Below are positions 1-16,000 of a stretch of DNA of 62,000 nucleotides, piece after piece. Position numbers and translations under genes: made by a program. How positions within the stretch are numbered: position 1 is the first letter of the stretch; each line of letters starts with the position of its first letter. Under the pieces are notes generated by a model, which was given only the letters and a program-made list of their open reading frames with translations, was not told the origin of the DNA and made no database searches. The DNA comes from Glandiceps talaboti (Eukaryota > Hemichordata > Enteropneusta > Spengelidae), in NCBI RefSeq assembly GCF_964340395.1, contig NC_135556.1:13341410-13403409 (forward strand). Reading direction: 5' to 3'.

Positions 1-1713
<1,713 letters not shown>

Positions 1714-2629
1714 CACCTCCACTCACAGTCTAGTAAAAGTCGTTTCAATACTCTAGAAGTCATGAGATGCACGAGATGCAATTTAAAATTCATCCACGGC
1801 CACCCACACAGTCATCAACATCATGTCTTTGTTAATCAATCACATACCAATAACACAGTCCCTCATAAAGTTAGTGTTTATTGGGGCAGTTATATACTAT
1901 AATGGCCAAATGTGGTATATTTGTTACCCCATGATGCTACTTACACACTGTTTACGCCACTATAACAGTTTGGGTTCACTGATTGGATGAACAACCTTTT
2001 GTGCTGATTGAGGGACTTTGACTAGACGTGGTTTAGTTAGAAACCACGTTGGCATCCAGACTAACATTAATAATTCATTCGTATTTAGTAAAAATTACTT
2101 TTGTTCCAACATACCCATCGTGACGACGATATATATATATCTTGTCCGGCAAGCAAATAATTGCTCTCAGTGTCATTGCTTCGTCAACATACATTTTTAG
2201 TGCATGTGCAAGATTTCTACAAAGTTGGACAGTACTAGTACAGCAATATTTACTTTGCAAAACACGTTTCCTGAAAGCCATAACAAAACATCTGCGTTTT
2301 CATTTACATCCTAATTCATCTGTTCAGGTTTTTTTTATCTCCTTGCTATCAGTATTCTAGTCGCTAACGTGTGTGTTATTGCAAAGATGTCGAACTCTTT
2401 ACACACATAATCAAGTTGTCATACCGTTAAAGACTCCATTTGTTCCCAGCAGATAACAAAATTGCTGATATACATACAGCCCGGTTAAGATAAGCGTGAA
2501 CACAGTTCTACTCGACGTAACGATTGTAAGCAGAACTATAATGCTGTTGTATTCTTAGCAGAACTGTATTAAAGTGGAACTCCACTCCAGTAAATAAAGG
2601 TATTTTCATATTTACGTTTAGTATTGGAA

Positions 2630-2840
2630 AGTCGATTCATGACATGACATCATATACATGTTGGCCTTTGCCAAGAAACACCAAATTGAAACTACAGTTC
2701 AGCTCCATTGTTCTACTCATCTCATGGGACTTTAATATCAGACACATGTATTAGATGTACACTGAATATTCATGACTCATAATTGCTTACTAAATTCAGG
2801 TAACTAGTCATGAATATTCATTGTTCATCTAATACATATA
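2630..2840. repeat. Dispersed repeat with palindromic end (relative at 25440-25610)
   Basis: Both hold CAAGAAACACCAAA, a following AATTGAA-like word and ATTGTTCT. Here the right part is an inverted repeat: TATTAGATGTACACTGAATA pairs with the arm ending near 2834. Confidence 0.5.
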
Positions 2841-2849
2841 TCTGCTAAA

Positions 2850-2869
2850 CCCCCCCCCCCCCCCCCCCC
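2850..2869. repeat. Poly-C tract
   Basis: Twenty consecutive C on the plus strand. A similar tract of 21 C is at 35101-35121. Confidence 0.98.
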
Positions 2870-3144
2870 ACGAGGCAATAGTGGACCACTGGCAGAACAT
2901 TGAAGGTGAAACAGAGTTTCAAAATGATGTTTCTATGGAATCGCGCGAAATTATGTGATGCGATGTGAACTCATAAAAATGACTCCCCCAGAACCCAAAG
3001 TTTGCGAAAACGCATGTAATTCGTGAAGCGGCATTCCCTTTTAATACATAGATGAAGAATATACCAATTTTAATGGGAAAAATATGATATTGAGTATGCA
3101 CTTGTCTTGTCATGAACACTTTGGAATAAATGTCAGCATACAAC

Positions 3145-3194
3145 TACATACATACATACATACATACATACATACATACATACATACATACATA
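3145..3194. repeat. CATA microsatellite
   Basis: About 12 CATA units in the gene-free left part of the window. Confidence 0.97.
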
Positions 3195-4814
3195 AACAGG
3201 AAAGTATCCGAGACATTGTACGACGAGGAATACTGAAAATGATATATCTCCGTCACCATCTCAGATCGATGTCAGTTTGGAGAGCTGAAACAGAAGCTCG
3301 GCATTGGAGATTATCACAGTATTAGCAGTGGCTTTGTATTTGTTTGGTCTCACGGAAAATAATATTATGCTAATAATATATTGGTGTACTGATTTTGGAC
3401 TCATAAAATTTCACAATATCAACTTATTAAAACAGAGACATTCAGATCTGCCACGGTACTATATATTTCACATGTCCTTTTGAGGATAGCATTTTTCTAG
3501 GTACCCCCCCCCCCCGACATATCCGAATTTTTTTAAGCACTCCACCCCTTCAGTCTGTGTTTGTAACTGCACCAGTCCTATTGAAAACATTGTGTGTTTT
3601 TTTACAACAAAATTTAAATCGTGAATTAATGCTAAAGGCAAGTATTGTCATTACATGGATAAAATCAAAAGACGTTATTCAACACTTATTTGGCGCCAGC
3701 TGAGTGAAATCGGAGTGTTGTTGAAGACAGGTGAGATAACTAACACTACTTTGCCGTGCGTAGTGTACGTTTTCAGATAGTTTATTGCTACCAGAAGTTT
3801 TCAACTTCAATGACTACACGGAGGCTCTCAGGGTGATAATGTATGTGTATCACTAACTAGCTAAACGATAAATCATACCGTATTTATTTGTTATAACATC
3901 TTTTAAACAGCCTAAGTACAGAAGACGGATTATATATATTATATATCTAAATGTATAGAAAAAACAGTTCTTCTCAGAGGTGATTTTGTTTTTAAATAAA
4001 ATATGACTCGATTGTCTTTGATTACCCTTTGGACGACCTTTGCATACATAACATCAGTATTTCTATTTTGGTCACACTGCAAGATGGACTTAGCCTCTTA
4101 TTGATTATACGCTACATACGAAGCATGTAATGGTGGCGTACTCAACTGACAAGTTGTAATCTGTACTTCGTACCAGTATATTATGCTGCAAGGAAGAACT
4201 ATGTCTCATGGTTAATGTGTCGTTAAAATCGAGGTCAGTGGATAAACGAAATGAGATGAATTTGTCTCGGATACTGTTTTTCGAGCTTTATAAGTAGAGA
4301 GGCATATCACATTGTACTAAAGTTGATTTGTTCAAATCGACTGAGTAGAAAGCAAGGTATCTAAAGCCTCGTAAACATGTTAGGAGGGTTACTAGTGGAC
4401 TAAATGGCATGGCGCGTTCTTAAAATAACAGTCTATTAGATTCTGCCTCGTTACTAAAGGTAAATTACTAGAATGAGACGTATTTGCCTTTGTTGGTATG
4501 TGTTTCATAGATCTCGACAGTGTTTGGGGACTAAACATACCAGCACCTAATTTGTACCAACTACCCAAATCACGACACAGTGGCACCGGGATATTAGTTA
4601 AATTGTTTTAGCAGACATCTGTGTTTTAGTGGGGAATCTTAAAGTTAATTGGTCGCCCAATGCGCTTGTCAGGATGACGTCCTATTTGTGTGTTGACAAA
4701 CACGATGTATATGGAGTCGAGATCACTATTAAAGCAAGCGCCAAAGTTCTGACCACAAGATTGAATTGGGCTTACTTGCACAATGCCAGAATTCATGCAA
4801 TGAGAAATGGTGTT

Positions 4815-5045
4815 TGGTAAATTATGCAGATTTCAGCTCTGAAAAAGCGACCCCAGTTTATACTGTCTAGGTTTTCATAGTGTGGTACCCCGAGCAAAGC
4901 ATGTGTGTATCGACTTGATCTACCCATTAATTTGGTAAATTATGCAGATTTCAGCTCAGAAAAAGCGACCCCAGTATGGTTTAACTGTCTTTGTTTCCAT
5001 AGTGTCATACCCCGAGCAAAGCATGTGTGTATGACTTGATGTACC
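4815..5045. repeat. Tandem duplication, ~117-bp unit
   Basis: Two copies share GGTAAATTATGCAGATTTCA, AAAAGCGACCCCAG and CCCCGAGCAAAGCATGTGTG. No coding sense was found. Confidence 0.85.
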
Positions 5046-5252
5046 TCTTTTTGCTATACACTGCTAGAAGCATAAACAACGACATTTTTTATTTAGAACA
5101 ACCTATAATATATTTATTACCAGTAACCCTCGTATTTTGCCTTCATAGTGATTCTTGCAATGGATTACGCACTTACTGTCTGGCTATAAGGGCACTGATA
5201 GACGTCACATTATACCTTTTGCTGTTTATGTACTAAGATTTCCATTTTGTGC

Positions 5253-5395
5253 GACATGAATATTGCCCTAACGAAATTAGAACGCAAATAGTGCTTCCTA
5301 TATGCAAATTGAGGTCACGTGATACGATCTAAACCAATCACTGAAAGGTATATGAAACGATGTGTTTTATTATTTTTATTATTGCACGCACGTAT
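5253..5395. repeat. Dispersed repeat, copy 1 (copy 2 at 38555-38705)
   Basis: Both carry CATGAATATTG, CCTA, then ATATGCAAATT, AGGTCAC and CCAATCACTGAA in the same order. Likely an old interspersed element. Confidence 0.6.
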
Positions 5396-5399
5396 GGCA

Positions 5400-7929
5400 G
5401 AATCAAATATTATTTGAAAAATCTGAAAAGTTTAAGTTGAGTATAAAAGTATACACATGTATACCATTGAAATAATATTATCTTGTGTTTCTAAATATAC
5501 TTGTTTTGTATGGACGACTATACAGAATAGGATATTATTTTTTATTAGTATACAGGCCCGTATATACATATATATATACATGTATATAGATAGTTTTCCA
5601 CGAGTTTAAAATGATATTCCATTTGCCCCTGCATATTTGCTTGTTATTTATTTATCTATTTGTTTGTAACACGGTTCCTGTGTTTCATCTACTTGTCCGT
5701 GTACTTCTCTACATGTAATATATTTAACAAAACTCAGCATTACTTAGTATATTTCAGGTGCACATGATTACAGTAAACTAGTGTTCATGCCATTGTTCTA
5801 AAGATCACAAATACCCCCTTGCGTTGTGATGAAAATTGTAGAAGCAAGACGACTTCAAATTTCTTCTACAAATACATTTAATGGATACTTTAAATGCACA
5901 TGTCTCTCTAGATCTTTAGATCAAATTGTATGTAATACATTTAGTAATGGCATCTGTCTGCCACGATTAATGAATATTTATAAACGAGCGTTGTATTTGT
6001 ATTAACCTTACATTAATGGTATATGCTTTCTCATGAGTTTACACAGGAAAATGATAAATGGTGTAGTGTTATGGCGAACGTCTTTCAATTCACAAGAAAT
6101 GGCGTGCTGTAACATTCAGTTGTATTTGAAATTCGTTTGATGTCGAAGTACACATTCTCATCACACGGGTAGTTATCTCATCAAACAGGAATAGATATCT
6201 CACTACATTTATTGTCACATTTCACCCTGCAAAGAAAAAAAAATACACACCTGCGCTATAAAAAAGTGTTTACTCGACCTTTTCACCGACCCCAGGTTTT
6301 AATGTATACTACTCTCCGACTAACAATCGATGTCTCCATGTACTAAAATAGTCACAAACTAAAACTAAAGTTGTTCGATCAATTAAGACGGTGTAAACAT
6401 TGGAAATCCCTTAAAATGTACACTGCAGGATCAGGGTGTCATCAGAAACTCCACCCTACTGTGAGTATAATTAAAGCAACGTCCATTTGATAACTTATAT
6501 CAGCATGTCGCAACAATGGTATTAGTGTGTGTCTATCTTAGTAAACCAAAATCTTGATTACCCGGCTAGTATTTTTCAATAATGATATTGATCTATGCAA
6601 ATTACCATTTGGAGACGGGTTTATTTTCCCTTAATAATCTCCTGTCACTCTTCTTTACGCAAGACCCAATCTATTACTCTGAAATGCATGAGTGAATATT
6701 TGCCGTGGGTATATTTAGTATACGTAAACATGTATTATACCGTGCAGACTTCGACCTTGTCCCACTCACGGCAAATAATGGTTTACCTTCGTATATAATC
6801 AATAACTTTTATTTGATTGATTACTTTTGAATGACCGTGTGCCAAAATACTGTGATTACACATATTTTATTAATACTTGCAATTTGTATTATAATATACT
6901 CAGTATGATACTCGTGATTTGATTATGTTCTGTCATCAGTTTTGCGGCGTATATGTAATTTTTACCTTCAGGGCATGTGTCTACCAGCAAAAACCCTTGC
7001 AAGTCTTACCAAGGTCGATAATCATGCACAGCAATATTGTGATTACACAAAGCTTACATATGTAATATTGTACATCTCATAACGACTTGCACTCTAAAAT
7101 CCCCCTTCTGCTGGAAATTGCATATTTTATCAAAATATAACCCAAAGCTAAATATCACAAAAAAGTCTAAATATCAAAGGTTGAATACTGTATTCTGATA
7201 CGATTCTAATGTAAGAAATGTCACATCAAAGTCATATACAATGGCTCTTTGCAAAACACCAACACAATAATTACTTCTATATTGCTTACAGCATGTTCAT
7301 CCAACTCATCACAAATGAATAGCAAATCTACAGGGCATATAACAAGGGTGAAGTAGATACAATCTCCTTGAGTCAGTCACCCATACATTTTACAAGAGTG
7401 GCTGACTTAGAGCTTATTTGAATTGAAGGAAGCAATGTAAATTTTACTAGATCAGCTTTGCTAGGACTGTACATCAGGAAAAAAAATATGTGTTAACACA
7501 GAAAATTCTACGTTATAATACTAACTGATACATTGTATTAAATGCCACGTTTATCTATCGAAAATAATATCCTGGAGGGAACTATTCCATTACATTGGTG
7601 GTAGCGGTGGGGTGTCATTTAAAATCAACAAATGACATTTACTATAATCATTTGTGTATCTTTGGTTTGCTTAAAGTATCATGTAACATTTCTTCTCCAA
7701 CCTGAAGCATGAAAACTCTCAATTTCATGCAAATCACTAACATGAAATGTAATCTAGATTTTTACAAGACCCAGAATGTTAGCATTGCTGCAATAAATTT
7801 TACATCATTTATATCTGACAGAGACAAAATATGTACAAGCTGATATATTGCATCACAAGATACATATTATTAGGTTTGTATATATTACTATGTACATCTT
7901 TTCAGACATGTAGTTTAGAAAACGACAAC
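5400..7929. other. No gene recognised
   Basis: AT-rich non-coding DNA. No splice-bounded open segment or RNA gene was seen. Confidence 0.55.
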
Positions 7930-8600
7930 ATCATCACAAATTTACACTGTATTAGTGTATGACACCAGCAACATTAAATCAATCTGAATGTACACCATCA
8001 CATATTTACAATATATAGGTGTATAACACATCAGCAACACTGAATGAACCTGAATTATCACAAATTGCAATGTATTCCTGTATAAAATCAGCAATATTAT
8101 CACAAATTACAATGAATTCGTGTATAACATCAGCATTATCACAAATTACAATGTATTCATGTATAACAGCAACATTATCACAAATTACAATGTATTCATG
8201 TATAACATCAGCAACATTATCACAAATTACAATGTATTCATGTATAACATCAGCAACATTATCACAAATTACAATGTATTCATGTATAACATCAGCATTA
8301 TCACAAATTACAATGTATTCATGTATAACAGCAACATTATCACAAATTACAATGTATTCATGTATAACATCAGCAACATTATCACAAATTACAATGTATT
8401 CATGTATAACATCAGCAACATTATCACAAATTACAATGTATTCATGTATAACATCAGCAACATTATCACAAATTACAATGTATTCATGTATAACATCAGC
8501 AACATTATCACAAATTACAATGTATTCATGTATAACATCAGCAACATTATCACAAATTACAATGTATTCATGTATAACATTAGCAACATTAAATAATCAG
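7930..8600. repeat. 42-bp minisatellite (with 39-bp variants)
   Basis: About 13 clear units after 8090 share CACAAATTACAATGTATTC, preceded by decayed units from about 7930. Length changes between units are three-base deletions, which leaves two frames open across the array. No start context, splice site or known protein supports coding. Confidence 0.9.
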
Positions 8601-11600
8601 ATTTACATTTTCACATTATGATATATTTGAGTAACACGAACATACAATATATTTGAACATAAGACCAGCAATATACTGAACAGATCTCTATATCCTTCAT
8701 TGTATGCCATCATAAATTCTGTATATATAAAAGACTCCAATCTGTCTTCTTTGCTACAAGTTTTGCCTTCAGAGCAATAAGCATGGCGCCTAATCTTTGC
8801 AATTTTGATGTTTTTATTGTTACTGCTAATACACATTTAATCAAATTGAAATCTCCTGTGAGCACCTGATTTTCTGATGGCAATCGATGAATATGAGACA
8901 GAATTACTGTTTATGTTAATACAATATTAATTGGGAATAGCCAGAGACTTTTCTCATATTAATACATACCATGTATAATTCAATCACAACTCTTACAGGG
9001 TGGCATGATGCATTTTCAATTTGATAAAAAAATTCATATTTTGATTATTCATATATTTAAGAGATATTAACACTTTTCTGTCACTCTTTTCCTCCTGATG
9101 TTATATAATGAGTGTATATAACCTTGTATTACAGTGTGACTGAATATCAAGCTCCTGTTCACTCCATTAAACACAACAAAAGATCAGACATTGAGTCATC
9201 TCCTCATGTTTTCTGTTTAATATTACCATTTACCCATACATAAAACCTTGTTTCCTATCCACGGAAACATGATGTCTAAAGTCTGGTTTGAAATTGGATC
9301 CGAAGTTAAAATGATGTGTGGTACAAAAGATTCAGATCTGTTTAATCAGTTCCATGCTTATTCAAAACAAGATGTGTAATATCCTGATTCAGTGTATTAG
9401 TATAGAAATCACATGGGATGACTGGAACGTTAATTAAGGCAAACTTGTCTCTGATTATTGTAAGGAGGTGATTAACTGTATGTAAATAAAGAGAGAAATG
9501 ATGAGATAACGCTATGCTGGTTATGAATGAATCATGAATTGTTGGTCTCTCTGTATTTCAACAATCTAGGTTTAACATTACACACTGCACAAATTTCTTA
9601 TTCTTTGGCTGAAAAATGCCATTAAAGTGTACTGAAATGTTCTGGCAAAACAGGTAATTCAGATACATGTCAATCATTACTCAATGTACATAACCTGTAC
9701 ATGAAATGATTTCTTCCAAACAACCAGAAGAATCACACTTGTATGTAACTTGACTCGTGTAGTAATTTACAGAAAAAACACCCCAGATTCAAAATAACTG
9801 TCTCGTTGATTACCATTGAATTCTCTGCATGTGTGACTATTTATCTACTAGGTATTTTGCTAATGAAGTGTCTGACATTCTAATGCTCAAACTGTAAGCT
9901 ACTTCATATAGGAATTGTTGCAGCATCACAATCAATACCAATTGCGCTTCTCAGTATGTACATCTTGCCTGTCGCTAATTGTACAGACTCGGCTCAATGT
10001 TGTCTTGTGTCACAGACAAGGAAAGGTGTGTGCTTGTGTTCATCAACTCCATCTCAAATTCAGGTATTGAAGACTGCAACAAAATACATTCTTTCAACAA
10101 ACCAAATTTATTTCCAGGGGTGATATTTTATCTCAGACTTCATGAATGTGTTTACAGATTGTCTACGTCTTTGTCTCTGAGAGTGAGAACACATAATCTA
10201 AAAGCTGTATTTTTCAGAACATGTAAACCTAGCAACACTTCTAAGAAAACATAACCCTAGCAGCTAGACCACATCACCCTACCAGCAGTACTTCAAAGAC
10301 CACGTCACACTAGTAGCACTGATATGAATACACTTGAGATAACATTTTGCATTTTCGTCACAAAATTTGTTAGCTAGTATCTTCCTAGTTGGTCATGGGT
10401 TTAAAGAGAGATTGTATCGATATGGAAGGTGATTATTACAACAATTTCAGTACATAAGGTTTCACTGTAACATAATGTTTTCACATTTCTGAGGTTTTCC
10501 TTTTCTAAAGTCTATATAAATACTACAGTGATTTCTGCTAATGTATTTCATAGTTACTATTGCAACTTGATGGACATAATGTGAAATACATATTCATTTG
10601 AAAACCCGTTTGTAGGTATGAATATATTATAATGCTTATATACAATTTACTTGATATTCACAAAACTGAATACTGTGTGTGTGTGTGTGTGTGTAAATTT
10701 AGAACTGAATGAATTACAACCATATCCTACTGGACATAAATGTATACGGCCGCTTGAGCAGCAAGAGACAAGGGTGGAGAATTTTCCAGGTCAAATGATT
10801 TTATTAGATTTAAGATTGATATGGAAGAGATACTTACACAATCGACTATTTTGATATACAATCTACTACATCCATTATAACATTGATACAATGGGGAGAC
10901 CCAACAATACACACAATCAACACAAAACTATGTAATTTAACTCTGCAACAGCTGTAAGCTGTATTATTTTTCCCATCAACCAACAATATATTCACTAAAA
11001 TTGTTAAAATGCCAATAATTAGACATTGTACATGTCAATTAGAGGTCAATTATATCTATAACCTGGCGGTATAATAATAAGTTGAAATTGTGATTCATTG
11101 GGTACTGATGGTGTGGACCTAAAACTTTATTTGAATAGACATAATGCACCATAATGTGTGTACAGGTATACAAATATATTTACCCATAGGTATTTCAATA
11201 CTGTGTACGGTGTATGATATTTCAAGTAAGCCATTATATCTAACAAATCAGTTTCAAAAAAAAATGTTCCAAATGCAACTTTGCGATATGCGACTCTAGA
11301 TTACAGAATTTACTAGTATAGGTTATAAATGAGAAGGTAATTTTTGAAATGTCATTATCAAAGGCAAAATGGTGACTTGTCAGCCTACTCATCTTACTTC
11401 TACAGATGTAATCATGTTGTTACATTAGATAAAGCACAGTGCAGTGTTTGTGTGTAGGTGGGTGGGTGGATGGAAGTACAGACTTCAATAGGTCAACATG
11501 TATATTACATGAGAATTTCTCGGAATCAGCGACAACTCAAACTGCTTTTGCTTGGGGGCATAAACTCCTTGAAAAATGAGCAAACAAAGCCCAGCGAGCA

Positions 11601-12019
11601 GATTAGATCTATCATCACTGCAATGACTATCCAGTAGTTTGCTGAGACAGGCGACTCAAGGCTATAACGGGAATTGAAATATTACTAGCATGTTGACAAC
11701 CACTTGTGCTTTTTTTTTCTGATTGAAATTGGTACATCTGTATAGTTCTTGAAATATGTGTATACTTTCACGTACTCTTGAACACTAAAGGCATTATTTC
11801 AGTGGTGCTGTGGGCTAGCTTTTGTGTGTGTGTGTGTGTGTGTGATGCACCATTAAAATTGGCTTTGGTGTTCAAAATTTCATGAAACCATGAAAATATA
11901 TTTAAAGAAGTTGACTAATCTTCAGTCTTAAATATTTCTTCACGTGAACTTGTGCTATGATATCTAACTACAACAATTTAATATTCAGTGTATTTGTTGG
12001 GGTTGGTCCTTGGGTATGG
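8601..12019. other. No gene recognised
   Basis: AT-rich DNA with short GT microsatellites at 10674-10694 and 11823-11843. A 91-codon open frame starting at 9979 has no recognisable motif and is judged chance. Confidence 0.55.
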
Positions 12020-12418
12020 GTATAGGTAGTCTAGTTCATATGTGATGCGTTATTATTACTACGATCATCTCCACTCATGCATAGTCAAAGTTACCAGAAA
12101 ACCCCCCAATAATCTCGCTAATCTGCCTGCTGGGCCAACGGTAAAACAGCACATGTCAGTAATAATCCATCACAAGATTGGTTTCCTTCAGACATTGGCT
12201 CATTATTATTCAATAAGTACAGCTGTTTTGACTACTGCAGGAATTTAAAATAATATTTACCACTCCATGTCCATCTCCAGTCTGAAACTAAATCACGTAA
12301 TCACGCTGTCGGGGGTGGGCACAGATTTCTGTGCTAGACTAACAACTTTTAGTTTACGTGAGTGGAGATGATTATAGTAATCATAATGTGTCGTATAGAA
12401 ACTAGACTAAGGTATAGG
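12020..12418. mobile_element. Non-coding element with ~60-bp inverted ends
   Basis: The left arm (12020-12077) containing ATCATCTCCACTCA pairs with the right arm (12358-12418) containing TGAGTGGAGATGAT, with outer blocks GTCTAGTT and AACTAGAC. Some mismatches show age. No coding frame spans the centre, so it is a MITE-like relic. Confidence 0.6.
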
Positions 12419-12690
12419 ATATATGACAGACATTAATATATATATTTTATATGGAAGTATTTTGAATAATAACTTACAATTATACAGCCAATTTTAAAAC
12501 ACATCCCTCTTATTTCATATTATTGAGACATAACCTTCACTACAGATTAAATACTTTTGGTCATGTTTAGTCTTATAAATAATTGTACACTCACAGAATC
12601 CTTACTTTTTCCCAAAAAATTGACACACTTTATAATCATATCTGTTGTAAATATTAAGTACACAAAGTGAATGTATTCTTTCCTGTTTTT

Positions 12691-12696
12691 TTTATT
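12691..12696 (-). terminator. Candidate poly(A) signal AATAAA for nicotinamidase
   Basis: TTTATT on the plus strand reads AATAAA on the minus strand, about 370 bases past the TAG. If it is used, the 57-bp repeat block at 12770-12950 lies in the 3' UTR. In AT-rich DNA this hexamer is common, so it is only a candidate. Confidence 0.35.
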
Positions 12697-12769
12697 ATTT
12701 GATTTTGTTTTTGACAGAATGGTAACTGGGTGATGCTGCACTGAATCGATTCAGCCTTTGAAACATTTG

Positions 12770-12950
12770 CCATCCAGACTCAATATTGACCTTGACCCTA
12801 AACTTCAAGGTCAAATGTCAAACCATGCCATCCAGACTCAATATTGACCTTGACCCTAAACTTCAGGGTCAAATGTCAAAACCATGCCATCCAGGCTTAC
12901 TATTGACCTGAAATTCAAGGTCAAATGTCACATCCAACTCAATATTGTTT
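12770..12950. repeat. 57-bp tandem repeat, three copies
   Basis: Each unit has CATCCAGACTCAATATTGACC and then AAGGTCAAATGTCA or a close variant. Each unit also forms a small hairpin because TTGACCTTGA pairs with TTCAAGGTCAA. It lies just past the nicotinamidase stop codon. Confidence 0.85.
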
Positions 12951-13063
12951 AATGGAATGGAAGACAAACTGAAGTGGAAACATCAACCATAGATGGAGTT
13001 AGCACATGTAGTGTTGAAATGATACAGATTATAACTCCAGTCCCAGGGTGTCTATCTTTAATT

Positions 13064-16000
13064 CTATGTTGCCACTGGTAACCCATTTTGTTGTATTTTC
13101 TTAGCAACGGCGACATTGACAGCAGCTTGGTAACCAAGATCTGGACGTCGGTCCTTACAGTTTACCATATCAGGAACCTGTGAAGATAATAAGGGAGAGT
13201 AGTTGTGAGGTACAAGTTCTAACACATTTGAAGCAGTACCTTTTTCCCATAGTTTTTACTGAAACCTGGTTACTTTTCTTTTTTGAGTCAGATGGACAAA
13301 ATGTCATGTATGTATGTATGTGTATGTATGTATGTATGTATGTATGTATGTATGTATGTGTATGCGTGTGTGTATGTATGTATGTATGTATGTATGTATG
13401 TATGTATGTATGCATGTGTGTATGTATGTATGTATGTATGTATGTATCTATGTGTATGCGTGTGTGTATGTATGTATGTATGTATGTATGTATGTATGCG
13501 TGTGTGTATGTATGTATGTATGTATGTATGTATGTATGTATGTGTGTATGTGTGTGATTGTATGTGATTGTATGTATGTATGTATGTATGTATGTATGTA
13601 TGTATGTATGTATGTATGTATGTATGTATGATGTATGTATATATGTATGTATGTATTTATTTATGTATGTATGTATGTATGATTGTATGTATGTATGTAT
13701 GTATGTATGTATGTATGTACATGTATGTATGTATGTATGTATGTATGCATGTATGCATGCATGCATGTATGTATGTATGTATGTGTGTGTGTATGTATGT
13801 ATGTATGTATGTATGTATGTATGTATGTATGTATATATGTATCATGTATGTAATGTATGTACATGTATGTGTGTATGCATGTATGTATGTATGTATGTAT
13901 GTATGCATGCATGTATGTATGCATGTATGTATGTATGTATGTATGTGTGTATGTATGTATGTATGTGCGTGCGTGCATGCGTATGTATGTATGTATGTTG
14001 TATGTATGTATGTATGTATGTATGTGTATGTGTGTGTGTGATCAGATAGAAGGGACATGTATCAGATCTACATGATTATTTTTCTGTGTTGTTTTTGTTT
14101 CATAATTATGTTATTGTATGTACTGAACAACATTCAATAATCGCTAGTAATCATGAGATCTTCAACAAAACAGTGAAGCAAATCAAATATATGATTCAAT
14201 GACGTAAGTTTAGGATGCACCTCAAAAATTGGCATTGACATTAGAAATGAATTAAAGTAAATGCATACACATTTTTCAAATTGACATAAATAGAAGACCA
14301 GCAGACGAAATCTGGCCCATGTGACATCCCTGTAAACATGTACATGTAGTAGATACTGATAATAGTAAAACTCAGAGAAGTATTACTTACGTCTTTAGAG
14401 TTGACAAATACACATCCAGCATCTTTCATTCTTTTCCTCATTTTGCCAATTCCATTCACATCAACGCCACGAACTGTATCCTCTATCACCACGGTACGGA
14501 ATCCATGCTGTGCAGCATCAACCGAGGAGGAGCCCAGACAGAAATCATATGCCAACCCACACATGTAGACGTCAGTAACTTTCCGTTGTTGTAATTCCTT
14601 GGCAAGTGTTGTCTGTGATAATTTCATGTTGTCCCAGAATGCTGAATAGCTGTCAATGTCTGGGTTTGTACCTTTCAGGATGTCAATAGCATTGTCAACG
14701 ACCTGATCAACAAAAAATAGAAGTAGAAATATAGGCTAATATTAACTGTTTTGACATCATGACAATTATGAATAATCTACAAGTTACTTGGGATGTTTCT
14801 AACCACTGCATTCTGGGTTTAAATCTGCCCAGCACTGACCTTTCATTAAAAGTAACACAAACTGAGTTTATGAGCTTTTTTTTTACTTATATACAGAAAA
14901 CCGTTATTGTACTATGATGTTGATGTGTTGCATGCCTTTGTTGGCATTAAACATTGTCTTTTAGTGTTGTTTCTAGTTTATGGCATCATAAGGGAATTCT
15001 TTGACATTTTAGTATACACATACTAAATTATGAATTTGTTAAAACTACTAAAATCAGTCCAACTATGGAATATATGCACCAAGTGTTATTTGGCTGAAGA
15101 CTTGACTATATATGTCAATTGACCTGTTATGTCTCAATACTGGGTTTCAGTTCTGTCAATTAGAATGGTTAATTGTACTTTACTAAACTAGTACCTTTTA
15201 ACATGCAGTTAAAAACTCAGCATGTGCCGAAGTAGCTTTGGTCCAAGACTTGATGCTATGTAATTGACTTGTTATGTCTGATAACTAGGTTTGAGTTCTG
15301 TCAATTAGAATGGTTTAAGTGTGCTTTAGTATATAAGTACCTTTTAACATGCAGTTAACATAAAAACTCAGCCGTATGCCCAAGTAGCACCAAATGTTAT
15401 TTGGTCCAAGACTTGATGTAATTGACTTGTTATGCCTGAATACAAGGTTTGAGTTCTGTCAATTAGAATGGTTAAGTATGCTTCCAAGTATCTTTTTAAC
15501 ATGCAGTTAAAGTGGATGAGGATTTGGAATTTTATTGCCAATTTTTAAAGTAAGTTACAATTACAAAATGACAGGAAATAAATAAACAGATTGGCAATTT
15601 GGAGTCAAAAACATAGCTATACACACATTTAGCTTTTTGCAATGTATTGAGTTACAAACAAGGACTTAGTCAATGTTGTTTCACTTTGTTTTTTCGAGTA
15701 GGAAGCCATGATAATATTGTTCTATGAATTAAAAATCCAAAATAAATTCCATAGTAGTGATGTAATTACAAATTGCAGAATTTATCTGGACTAATTAACA
15801 GTATTTTTTTTCAGTATTATTGTCTACAATACTGCCTAGGAAGTTAACTCTTTGAGCAAGATTTTTTAGGATCAATGTTCTCCCGAATTTTAAATTTTGG
15901 GAGTAAAATGATCCTAAAATGTAAAACTTAGGAGGAAAGTAAAAAATAATATATATTGAACTTTAATTCTTATCAACATTCGTTGTCACAAATGACATGT

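Noticed and set aside
7930-8600. Possible CRISPR array from regular repeats
   Set aside because: The repeats are contiguous with no unique spacers, and the genome is eukaryotic.
13170-14058. Many long open frames rich in Tyr/Val/Cys/Met or His/Thr/Tyr/Ile
   Set aside because: They are translations of the TATG microsatellite.
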